NCBI RefSeq assembly: GCF_902497745.1
Contig: NZ_CABVHJ010000003.1
Span: 281,319-345,318 of the forward strand
Direction of reading: 5' to 3'
DNA length: 64,000 nt
From: Pseudomonas fluorescens
GTDB taxonomy: Bacteria; Pseudomonadota; Gammaproteobacteria; Pseudomonadales; Pseudomonadaceae
The position numbers and the translations under genes were made by a program. The notes below the pieces were generated by a model. The model was given only the letters and a program-made list of their open reading frames with translations, searched no databases and had not been told where the DNA came from. Positions 43,701 through 51,405 of this stretch are shown here, in pieces. Position 1 is the stretch's first letter; each line of letters begins with the position of its first letter.

Positions 43701-46700
43701 CTCACCGAGTTCGGGTTGCTGTGATAGACGGCGTTGCCCGCCGCATCGAGGGTCAGGTAACCGAAGTTGCCATTGATGTTGCTGTTGAGGCCGCCGATGG
43801 CCGAGGTGCCGGTATTGCTGCCGGCTCGCACGCCGACCACTGTCGCTGCGCCATCGGCACCACTGGTGTCATTGCCCAATACGCTGACGTTGACCGTACC
43901 GCCCTCGGCCACCGAGCTGGTGTCGGGTTTGGCGGTCGGCAGGTCATCGATGATGTTGACGTTGATCTGGCCGTTGGCGGTGCTGCCATCGGTATCCGTC
44001 GCCACCACGTTGAAGTTCTCGGTGAGGCTGTTGGCACCGTTGGCGTTCGGGTGGGTTTCGTTGTCGACCAGGGTATAGCTGTAGCTGATCACGCCAGTGG
44101 CCGGGTTGTAACCGGTGATGGTGAAGGTGCTGCCCAGCGGCGAGACGACCGATTGCGGGAAGCCTGCGGCCACGCCGTTGGTGACCACGGCAATGCCACC
44201 GACTGTGAGGGTTTGCAGACCATCAAGCGCGGTCACGGTGAAGGTGCCGCTCTGGGTCAGCGCCGGGGTGTCGGGGCTGGTGCCGTCGCCGAGGTTTTTC
44301 TCGTAGACGGTGAGTTCGCCGCCATTGACGTCGAGGCCGTTGAGCACCACCGGATCGTCGTTGTTGTGGATGTTCAGCACCAGGTTGGCAGTGCTGGTGT
44401 CGCCGTCAGCATCGGTCAGGGTGTAGGTGAACGTCTCGGTGTCGTTGCCGCCGCCGTGCAGGTTTTTGAAGTCGGCATCGTTGGGGTTCAGCGTGTAGGT
44501 GTACGTACCGTTGGCGTTGAGCACCAGCGTGCCGTAAGTCCCGGTGAAGGTGCCGGCGCTGATCGGCCCGGCATTCGGCCCGGTCGCGACCACATCGGCG
44601 CCTTGCACATCATTGGTCAGCACATTGCCGGTCAAGGACAGTTGGGTTTCCGAGGCGCTGTTGGCGTTGCTGTCGTTCACGGCTTTCGGCACGTCATCGA
44701 CGATGTTGACGACGATGGTGCTGGTGACGATGTTGCCCAGCGAATCGGTGGCCTGATAGGTGAAGGTTTCGCTCAGGCTGTTGGCACCATCGTCGGCATG
44801 TGGCGTGGTGCTCGCCGGCGAGGTCAGCGTGTAGGTGTACGTGCCGTTGGGGTTGAGGACGATCTGCCCGTAGTTGCCAGTAGCACTGCCAACCAGCGCG
44901 TAACTGATCGCACCGACTGCGCCAGTGACCGAGCCGACCAACGTGCCCGACGCAGTTTCGCCGGTGCTGGTCGGGTCGCTGCCAGTGACCGTACCGGGCG
45001 CCAGATCCGCGCCGTCCTTGGTCAAATCCAGCGCTTTCTCGAAGACGGTGACGTCGGTGTCGCTGGTCGCGCACAGTTTGCTGTTGGAGACATCGATGGT
45101 GATGGTGGTGGTGCTTTCATCGCCATCGGCATCGCGCACGGTATAGGTGAACACATCCACCGCACCCGGGCCGTTCACCGCATTGGGATTGCTGTGATAG
45201 ACCGCGTTGCCGTTGGCATCCAGAGTCAAGTAACCGTAGGTGCCGTTGATGTTGCTGTTGAGGCCGCCGATGGCTGAGGTCGAAGTGTCGGCACCGGCGC
45301 GCACGCCGACCACTGCACCGGTCACGGCCGGGCCATCGGCGCCACCGATGTCATTGTTCAGCACATTACCGCTGACCGTGCCGCCCTCCGCCACCGAGGC
45401 GGCGTCAGGGTGGGCGCTGGGCAGATCATCGACGATGTTGACGTTGATCTGGCCGTTGGCGGTGCTGCCATCGGTATCCGTCGCCACCACGTTGAAGTTC
45501 TCGGTGATGCTGTTGGCGCCGTTGGCATTCGGATGGGTTTCGTTGTCGACCAAGGTGTAGCTGTAACTGACCACGCCGGTCGCCGGGTTGTAACCGGTAA
45601 TGGTCAACGTGCTGCCCAGCGGCGTGACGATCGATTGCGGGAAGCCTGCGGCCACGCCGCCGGTGACCACATTGATACCGCCCACGGTCAGGGTTTGCAG
45701 GCCGTCGAGAGCGGTGACGGTGAAGGTGCCACTTTGGGTCAGCGCCGGGGTGTCGGGGCTGGTGCCATCACTGAGGTTTTTCTCGTAGACCGTCAGCTCG
45801 CCGCCGTTGACGTCGAGGCCGTTGAGGATCACCGGATCGTCGTTGTTATGGATGTTCAGCACCAGGTTCGCGGTGCTGGTATCACCATCGGAATCGGTGA
45901 GGGTGTAGGCGAAAGTTTCCGTGCCGTTGCCGCCACCGTGGAGGTTTTTGAAGTCTGTGTCGTTGGTGTTCAGCGTGTAGGTGTAAGTGCCGTTGGCGTT
46001 GAGGACCAAGGTGCCGTAAGTGCCGGTGAACGTGCCGGGCGTAACCGGGCCGGTGGGTACACGGTCAGCACCTTGCACATCGTTAGTCAGCACGTTGCCG
46101 GTCAGGGTCAGTTGGCTTTCTGACGCTGTTCCGTTGCTGTCATCGTTGGCCTTCGGCAGGTCGTCGACGATGTTCACATCGAGAGTGGCATTGGCGGTGG
46201 TGCCGTTATCGTCAACGACCGTGACGGCAAACTGCTCAGGCAGATTGTTGGCGCCGTTGGCGGCTGGATGCGCTTCGTTGTCGACCAGGGTGTAGCTGTA
46301 ACTGACCACGCCAGTGGCGGCGTTGAAACCGGTGATGGTCAGCGTACTGCCGAGCGGCGTGGTAATCGATTGCGGAAAGCCTGCGGCTACGCCGTTGGTG
46401 ACCACGGCAATGCCGCCGACGGTCAGCGTGGTGACGCCGTCAAGCGCAGTGATGGTGAACGTGCCGCTTTGCGTCAACGCAGTGCCGTCCGGCGTGCTGC
46501 CGTCCGTGAGATTTTTCTCGTAAACGGTGAGTTCGCCGCCATTGACGTCGAGGCCGTTGATGATCACCGGATCGTCGTTGTTGTGGATCTGCAGCACCAG
46601 ATTCGCCGTGCTGGTATCACCGTCCGAATCGGTGATGGTGTAGGCGAAGGTTTCCGTGCCGTTGCCGCCGCCGTGCAGGTTTTTGAAGTCGGCGTCGTTG

Positions 46701-49357
46701 GTGTTCAGCGTGTAGGTGTAAGTGCCGTTGGCGTTGAGCACCAAAGTGCCGTATGTACCGGTGAACGTGCCCGGGGTTACCGGTCCGGTGGGTACGCGAT
46801 CGGCACCTTGCACATCGTTGGTCAGAACGTTGCCGGTCAAGGTCAGCAAGGTTTCCGATGCGGTGCCGGCGTTGCTGTCATCCACGGCTTTGGGCAGGTC
46901 GTCGACGATGTTCACATCGAGGGTGCCATTAGCGGTGGTGCCGTTGTCATCGACCACGGTAACGGCGAACTGCTCAGGCAGATTGTTCGCGCCGTTGGCA
47001 GTTGGATGCGCTTCGTTGTCGACCAGGGTGTAGCTGTAGCTGACCACGCCGGTGGTCGCGTTGAAACCGGTGATGGTCAGCGTACTGCCCAGCGGTGTGG
47101 TGACCGATTGTGGAAACCCTGCGGCCACGCCATTGGTGACGACAGCGATGCCGCCGACGGTCAGCGTTGTTACGCCATCGAGTGCGGTGATGGTGAACGT
47201 GCCGCTTTGCGTCAACGCGGTAGAGTCTGGCGCGCTGCCATCAGTGAGGTTTTTTTCGTAAACGGTGAGTTCGCCGCCATTCACGTCAAGGCCGTTGATG
47301 ATCACCGGATCGTCGTTGTTGTGGATCTGCAGGACGAGGTTGGCGGTGCTGGTATCACCGTCGGAATCGGTGATGGTGTAGGCAAAGGTTTCTGTGCCAT
47401 TGCCGCCGCCGTGGAGGTTTTTGAAGTCGGCGTCGTTGGTGTTCAAAGTGTAGGTGTACGTGCCGTTGGCGTTGAGGACCAGCGTGCCGTAAGTCCCGGT
47501 GAATGTTCCGGCGGTGATCGGCCCGGTACTTTCGTTGGTGACCACACGGTCGGCGCCTTGCACATCGTTGGTCAACACATTGCCGGTCAGCGTCAGCAGG
47601 GTTTCCGATGCGGTACCGGCGTTGCTGTCATCCACGGCTTTTGGCAGGTCATCGACAATGTTCACGTCAAGGGTGCCGTTGGCAGTGCTGCCGTTGTCAT
47701 CGACCACGGTAACGGCGAACTGCTCAGGCAGATTGTTCGCACCGCCGGCGGCTGGATGTGCTTCGTTGTCGACCAGGGTGTAGCTGTAACTGACCACGCC
47801 GGTGGTGGCGTTGAAACCGGTGATGGTCAGCGTGCTGCCCAGCGGTGTGGTAACCGATTGCGGGAAGTCTGCGGCCACGCCGTTGGTGACGACGGCGATG
47901 CCGCCGACAGTCAGCGTTGTGACGCCATCGAGTGCAGTGATGGTGAAGGTGCCGCTCTGGGTCAGCGCGGTAGCATCCGGCGTGCTGCCGTCGCTGAGGT
48001 TTTTCTCGTAGACCGTCAGCTCGCCACCCTCGACGTTCAGGCCATTGATGACCACTGAATCGTCGTTGTTGTGGATCTGCAGGACGAGGTTGGCAGTGCT
48101 GGTATCACCGTCGGAATCGGTGAGGGTGTAGGCGAAGGTTTCCGTGCCGTTGCCGCCGCCGTGCAGGTTTTTGAAGTCCGCGTCGCTGGTGTTCAGCGTG
48201 TAGGTGTACGTGCCGTCGGCATTCAGCACCAAGGTGCCGTAGGTGCCAGTAAAAGTGCCCGGGGTTACCGGACCGGTGGGCACGCGATCAGCACCTTGCA
48301 CGTCATTGGTCAGCACGTTGCCGGTCAGTGTCAGCTGGGTTTCAGACGCCGTGCCATTGCTGTCATCAAAGGCTTTGGGCACGTCGTCGGTGATGTTGAC
48401 GTCGAGCGTGCCGGTCGCGGTGTCGCCATTGCTGTCGCCGGCAATCACCGTGAATTGTTCGCTGAGATTGTTCACGCCGTCGCCGGCCGCATGAGTTTCG
48501 TTGCCGTTGAGGGTGTAGCTGTAGCTGACAACGCCAGTCGCCGGGTTGTAGCCGGTGATGGTCAGGGTGTTGCCCAGCTGCGAGGTGATCGATTGCGCAA
48601 AGCCGATCGGCACACCGCCAACGATAACGTTGATGCCGCCGATGCTCAGGCTGGTCAATCCGTCCGGCGCCAACACCGTGAAGCTGCCGCTTTGTGTCAA
48701 TGCACCCGGGTTGGCCGACGAACCGTCAGGCAGATTGGCTTCACTGAGGCTCAGTTCGCCGCCCGCCACATTCAGGCCGGTAAGGGTCACCGGATTGTTC
48801 ACCGGTGGCGGCACCACCACAGCCGGGGTGTCATCGCCGTTGTCGATCACCGCGTTGTGGCGTTCTTCAGGGAATTCGGGAATACCGCCGAACCCGGCGG
48901 TGGGGAAACCGATGATCGGGTCGACTCGTCCGCCGACCTCTGTCAGCAAGACAAAACTGTGGCCGCCGCCCAGTTCACCTGGTGCACCGCCTGGGGCATT
49001 CGGTCCGGCCGCGGTGGCTTCTGCGGTTTTGCTCGGGTCGTCACCGGCGGCGATGGCTTTCTGGATCTGCTCGACATCGGTCAATTGCGCGTCGCTCGGG
49101 GTCACGGCCTCAGCGGCATTTACATGCGCCGCCTGACCCGCCAGCAGGTCACCGGTCATGGTCATGCTGCTGCCGCGTCCGAGGGTCAGTTCCTGGCCGT
49201 TTTGCAGATGAACGGCGACGGCACCTTCTGCGCCGGTGATCAGTTGATCGCCGGCAAACAGTCGATCCCCCTCCACCAGTGCGCGTTTGGTACCGTCGGC
49301 TGACTGGGCGAAAACCTGGCCAATAACTTTAGTGACTGTGCCGATGAGCGTTGCCAT
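40745..49357 (-). CDS. mapA: LapA/MapA-type giant RTX adhesin
   Basis: A 2,870-residue cell-surface adhesin; ATG 49357 follows GGAGGATT. The N-terminal retention module (MATLIGTVTKVIGQVFAQSA) contains TAAG at residues 115-118, the LapG-type protease motif that lets c-di-GMP control release. Then come about six modules of some 245 residues (GELTVYEKNL repeats near residues 200, 443, 694, 940, 1184, 1678), with a related module type after the fifth and sixth. A von Willebrand A domain follows near 2060 (VLDISGSMA, a MIDAS motif), then RTX nonapeptides from about 2600 (GGAGNDLL, GGLGNDIL) and a type I secretion tail. P. fluorescens Pf0-1 has two such adhesins, LapA and MapA; the length and adjacent secretion genes fit MapA best. 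Confidence 0.9.
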   Translation of the reverse strand: MATLIGTVTKVIGQVFAQSADGTKRALVEGDRLFAGDQLITGAEGAVAVHLQNGQELTLGRGSSMTMTGDLLAGQAAHVNAAEAVTPSDAQLTDVEQIQKAIAAGDDPSKTAEATAAGPNAPGGAPGELGGGHSFVLLTEVGGRVDPIIGFPTAGFGGIPEFPEERHNAVIDNGDDTPAVVVPPPVNNPVTLTGLNVAGGELSLSEANLPDGSSANPGALTQSGSFTVLAPDGLTSLSIGGINVIVGGVPIGFAQSITSQLGNTLTITGYNPATGVVSYSYTLNGNETHAAGDGVNNLSEQFTVIAGDSNGDTATGTLDVNITDDVPKAFDDSNGTASETQLTLTGNVLTNDVQGADRVPTGPVTPGTFTGTYGTLVLNADGTYTYTLNTSDADFKNLHGGGNGTETFAYTLTDSDGDTSTANLVLQIHNNDDSVVINGLNVEGGELTVYEKNLSDGSTPDATALTQSGTFTITALDGVTTLTVGGIAVVTNGVAADFPQSVTTPLGSTLTITGFNATTGVVSYSYTLVDNEAHPAAGGANNLPEQFAVTVVDDNGSTANGTLDVNIVDDLPKAVDDSNAGTASETLLTLTGNVLTNDVQGADRVVTNESTGPITAGTFTGTYGTLVLNANGTYTYTLNTNDADFKNLHGGGNGTETFAYTITDSDGDTSTANLVLQIHNNDDPVIINGLDVNGGELTVYEKNLTDGSAPDSTALTQSGTFTITALDGVTTLTVGGIAVVTNGVAAGFPQSVTTPLGSTLTITGFNATTGVVSYSYTLVDNEAHPTANGANNLPEQFAVTVVDDNGTTANGTLDVNIVDDLPKAVDDSNAGTASETLLTLTGNVLTNDVQGADRVPTGPVTPGTFTGTYGTLVLNANGTYTYTLNTNDADFKNLHGGGNGTETFAYTITDSDGDTSTANLVLQIHNNDDPVIINGLDVNGGELTVYEKNLTDGSTPDGTALTQSGTFTITALDGVTTLTVGGIAVVTNGVAAGFPQSITTPLGSTLTITGFNAATGVVSYSYTLVDNEAHPAANGANNLPEQFAVTVVDDNGTTANATLDVNIVDDLPKANDDSNGTASESQLTLTGNVLTNDVQGADRVPTGPVTPGTFTGTYGTLVLNANGTYTYTLNTNDTDFKNLHGGGNGTETFAYTLTDSDGDTSTANLVLNIHNNDDPVILNGLDVNGGELTVYEKNLSDGTSPDTPALTQSGTFTVTALDGLQTLTVGGINVVTGGVAAGFPQSIVTPLGSTLTITGYNPATGVVSYSYTLVDNETHPNANGANSITENFNVVATDTDGSTANGQINVNIVDDLPSAHPDAASVAEGGTVSGNVLNNDIGGADGPAVTGAVVGVRAGADTSTSAIGGLNSNINGTYGYLTLDANGNAVYHSNPNAVNGPGAVDVFTYTVRDADGDESTTTITIDVSNSKLCATSDTDVTVFEKALDLTKDGADLAPGTVTGSDPTSTGETASGTLVGSVTGAVGAISYALVGSATGNYGQIVLNPNGTYTYTLTSPASTTPHADDGANSLSETFTYQATDSLGNIVTSTIVVNIVDDVPKAVNDSNANSASETQLSLTGNVLTNDVQGADVVATGPNAGPISAGTFTGTYGTLVLNANGTYTYTLNPNDADFKNLHGGGNDTETFTYTLTDADGDTSTANLVLNIHNNDDPVVLNGLDVNGGELTVYEKNLGDGTSPDTPALTQSGTFTVTALDGLQTLTVGGIAVVTNGVAAGFPQSVVSPLGSTFTITGYNPATGVISYSYTLVDNETHPNANGANSLTENFNVVATDTDGSTANGQINVNIIDDLPTAKPDTSSVAEGGTVNVSVLGNDTSGADGAATVVGVRAGSNTGTSAIGGLNSNINGNFGYLTLDAAGNAVYHSNPNSVSPPGATDTFTYTIRDSDGDESTTTITINVADSKLMASVDQDVTVYEKALDLSKDGADLAPGTVTGSDPTNTSETATGTLVGAVTGGSGAITYTLVGSATGTYGQIQLNADGTYTYTLTSAPKTSPSANDGANTLSESFTYKATDALGNSTTSTLVVNIVDDVPKAVASDRSVAAVEIDSNLLIVLDISGSMADASGVPGLSRLALAKQAISALLDKYDDLGDVKVQLVTFSSNATDRTSVWVDVATAKTILAGLTAGGGTNYDAAVAVMQTAFNTSGKLTGAQNVGYFFSDGKPNEGDINAADEAALKNFLDANNIKNYAIGLGSGVSNANLDPLAYDGISHTNTNAVVVTDLNQLNSVLSGTVQGAPVTGSLLGEGGTFGADGGFIKSIVVDGTTYTYDPKALSGQGSLTPSGGTNHGTFNTANNTLSIATNNGGTLVINLDSGDYTYTSQKTTAVVITENIGFTVSDNDGDLASSTLTVKVIPNAPPVAVDDHVITNVLSGNIVVPGELLLANDTDPNGDTLNATPTSFNTGWISKAADFTGTGAINFTGTNVNTAANQNLANVRNSFSANAATMTAVLVVSGYLGAVTNSNANDEDRITVNLRQGETLNLDHNLAAGHVTMEYSINGGAYTTLADGQTLTASADGVYQIHITNITNTSGGNVNAAENYQLTMTLNYAGAHDITPDFHGSYTANDNHGGSDTANVSISYQDGHTLTGTSGDDVLVAGSGDNIINAGDGNDVLTAGSGNNELHGGAGNDLLYSGPGNDLLDGGTGSDTASYAHATAAVTVNLGLLGAQNTLGAGTDTLTGIENLVGSNFNDTLTGDNNNNVINGGLGNDILNGGGGDDLLIGGMGNNTMTGGAGADTFQWLKGNSGHDLITDFTPGTDKLDLSQLLQGENGTTASLDDYLHFTVTGSGASVLTSIDVSAMAGATPNQTIDLAGVNLASHYGVTPGAGGVVAGGHDTATIISGMLNDHSLKVDTV
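43400..48800. repeat. Tandem coding repeats of the adhesin (about 735-bp units)
   Basis: Near-identical units are visible on the DNA: the GELTVYEKNL coding block recurs near 48750, 48020, 47265, 46530, 45795 and 44312, that is every 730-754 bp, the last interval being 1,482 because a second module type is inserted. The second type (SNINGNFGYLTLD, DLSKDGADLAPGTVTGSDPT) appears twice, around 43400-43990 and 44790-45480. Such repeats can change number by recombination and are hard to assemble. Confidence 0.85.
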
Positions 49358-49889
49358 GTGAAATCCTCCGCTGCCGACCACCGTCGGCACTGGTAAGCGA
49401 AGCAGCCCATGGCTCAACCGGGTTGTTGGAGGCGACGCTCGCACCTTCAACAGTTCGTTTCGCAGGTGGCTTCTTTCGGAAACATCAGTGCTATCAAGCA
49501 CTTCCGCATCCCGATCAAAGCAATACGCCCACTAACGCTACGTAACGCTGATGAATCACCCGAGTGACAAAAATCTGTCACCCCTCAGCCGCTACGCGTC
49601 CCTCCCCTTCAGCAGTACTTCGCCGTATGTCGCAAAGTGAGTGGAACTTTCCTCAAGCCTTTCTGTGCTCCCTGAAGCGCATAAAACAAAGGCTTTCATG
49701 CTGAACAATGTGCTGGTTTTTACAAAGCGCATAAGTTTTTTTCGGCATAAGCCTTATGAAAATTTTTTCTTAGCTACGCTTCAGGATGTTCTTAGCTCTG
49801 TTGTTACAAGAGTGAAACGCTTACACCTAAAAATATCGTCAAATATTTGGCGACAGTAACACACCATCAGGACTCAGGGAGATGCACCC
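49358..49889. promoter_or_regulatory. Divergent control region between adhesin and secretion genes
   Basis: A 532-base gap, AT-rich from 49680 to 49860. A palindrome TCGTCAAATATTTGGCGA at 49836-49853 contains GTCAA-N4-TTGGC, resembling the FleQ box recalled as GTCA-N6-TGAC. It lies 37 bases before the TolC-type gene. No open frame here looks coding. Confidence 0.4.
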
Positions 49890-51248
49890 ATGCGCGTTTT
49901 AACCCCCCTCTGCAGCGCGGTTTTGCTGGCCATGGCTTGCACTTCTCAAGCCCAGGCCATGAACCTTACCGAGGCTATTCAAAGCACCATCGCCACTCAC
50001 CCGGAACTGGCCTCGCGCGTGGACGCCCGCCTGTCGGCAGATGAGCAAGTCAAAGTGGCCAAGGGCGGCTTCTATCCGTCCGTCGATTTGAACGCCGCGT
50101 ATGGCCGTGGCTACAGCGACAACACCAACACTCGGGCTTTCGGTAATCACCACACCGAAATCCTCAATTACACCCAGTCCGAGCTGCGTCTGCGGCAGAT
50201 GCTGTTCGACGGTTTCAACACCGCCAACGAGGTCGAGCGCACCAAAGGAGTGTCCAATTCGCGTGCGTATTACGCGCAAGGCACCGCTCAGGATCTGGCC
50301 CTGCGCACCATCGAGGTCTATCTCGAAGTACTCAAGCGTCGCGAACTGGTGACCCTGGCCAAGAACAACCTGCAGGCGCATTTGCGCGTCAACGACCAGA
50401 TCGGCCTGCGTACCGAGCGTGGCGTCGGCAGTACCGCTGACTCGGATCAATCGGTCGCTCGTAAGGCCTTGGCACAGAACAACCTCGACACCGCTGAAGT
50501 TGATCTGGCCGACGCCGAATCGAATTTCTACAGCGTGGTCGGGCGCATGCCCGATGAGCTGGAAACCCCGGCGTCGACCCGTGGCGAACTGCCGACCGAA
50601 TTGCGTGAAGCGCAGCAGAGCATGGTCGACAACAACCCGTACCTGAAGTCCGCGCAGGCTGACGTGCAATCGGCCGAGAGCCAGTACGAAGTCGCCAAGT
50701 CGCCGTTCTATCCGCGCTTCGATGCCGAAGCGGCCGTCGGCGCGAACAACAACGTGCAAGGCGATGAAGGCCACGACAACGAATGGCGTGTGGGTGTGGT
50801 GATGAACTACAACCTGTTCCGCGGTGGCAGCGACAAGGCACGACTGGCGTCCGATGCGCACCAGATCAACCAGGCGATGGACATCCGCAACAATGCCCTG
50901 CGTCAGCTCAACGAGAACATTCGCCTGGCGTGGAACGCCATGGAAAACGCGAAGAAACAGACCCCGACCGCCCGCGAATACGCTGAAACCACCAAGCGCG
51001 TACGCGCCGCGTATCAGGATCAGTTCGGCCTCGGCCAACGGACTTTGCTCGACTTGCTCGACAGTGAAAACGAGCTGTACAACGCCAACCGTCGCTACAC
51101 CGAAATCCGCTACACCGAGGAATATTCGATGTACCGCGTGCTGGCGAACATGGGCCAGTTGCTGAGCAAACAACGGGTGGTGCTGCCGGCCGATGCGATC
51201 GCCGCGACTGAGGTCAAAAACGAAGCGCGCCTGCCCGAACTGAAATAA
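49890..51248 (+). CDS. TolC-family outer-membrane factor of the adhesin type I secretion system
   Basis: A 452-residue protein with a signal peptide (ending SQAQA, cleaved near residue 23) and the twofold outer-membrane-efflux repeat. Examples are VDLNAAYGRGYSD, TIEVYLEVLKRRELVTLAKN in the first half and FDAEAAVGANNNVQG, FGLGQRTLLDLLDSENELYN in the second. LapE/AggA-type proteins form the outer-membrane channel for the giant adhesin. It diverges from mapA and is followed by the ABC and HlyD-type genes, so this is the likely MapE-type component. Confidence 0.9.
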   Translation: MRVLTPLCSAVLLAMACTSQAQAMNLTEAIQSTIATHPELASRVDARLSADEQVKVAKGGFYPSVDLNAAYGRGYSDNTNTRAFGNHHTEILNYTQSELRLRQMLFDGFNTANEVERTKGVSNSRAYYAQGTAQDLALRTIEVYLEVLKRRELVTLAKNNLQAHLRVNDQIGLRTERGVGSTADSDQSVARKALAQNNLDTAEVDLADAESNFYSVVGRMPDELETPASTRGELPTELREAQQSMVDNNPYLKSAQADVQSAESQYEVAKSPFYPRFDAEAAVGANNNVQGDEGHDNEWRVGVVMNYNLFRGGSDKARLASDAHQINQAMDIRNNALRQLNENIRLAWNAMENAKKQTPTAREYAETTKRVRAAYQDQFGLGQRTLLDLLDSENELYNANRRYTEIRYTEEYSMYRVLANMGQLLSKQRVVLPADAIAATEVKNEARLPELK

Positions 51249-51256
51249 GTCCCCTG

Positions 51257-51366
51257 TTGATCGTTCCCACGCTCTGCGTGGGAATGACTCAATGGACGCT
51301 CTGCGTCCGCTTTGGGACGCGGAGCGTCCCGGGCTGCATTCCCACGCGGAGCGTGGGAACGATCAA
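51257..51366. repeat. Long GATCGTTCCC inverted repeat (family C)
   Basis: TTGATCGTTCCCACGC at the left is matched in reverse by GCGTGGGAACGATCAA at the right. GACGCTCTGCGTCC and GGACGC-GGAGCGTCC stems lie inside. The whole 110 bp could form a branched hairpin between the TolC-type and ABC genes. Confidence 0.85.
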
Positions 51367-51405
51367 TGTGTGGATTCCCGTGCCCGTTCAACAGAGGCGA
51401 TCAAT

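Noticed and set aside
40715..49303. Long plus-strand frames opposite the adhesin gene (up to 825 codons)
   Set aside because: They mirror the repeats of the adhesin and show no domain sense; the minus-strand product has a full adhesin architecture.
49641..49859. 72-codon frame in the adhesin-secretion divergent region
   Set aside because: AT-rich promoter-like DNA, no ribosome-binding site, and codon use unlike neighbouring genes.
51292..51405. Upstream extension of the ABC exporter
   Set aside because: The extra 38 codons lie inside the family C repeat; the ATG at 51406 fits the family.
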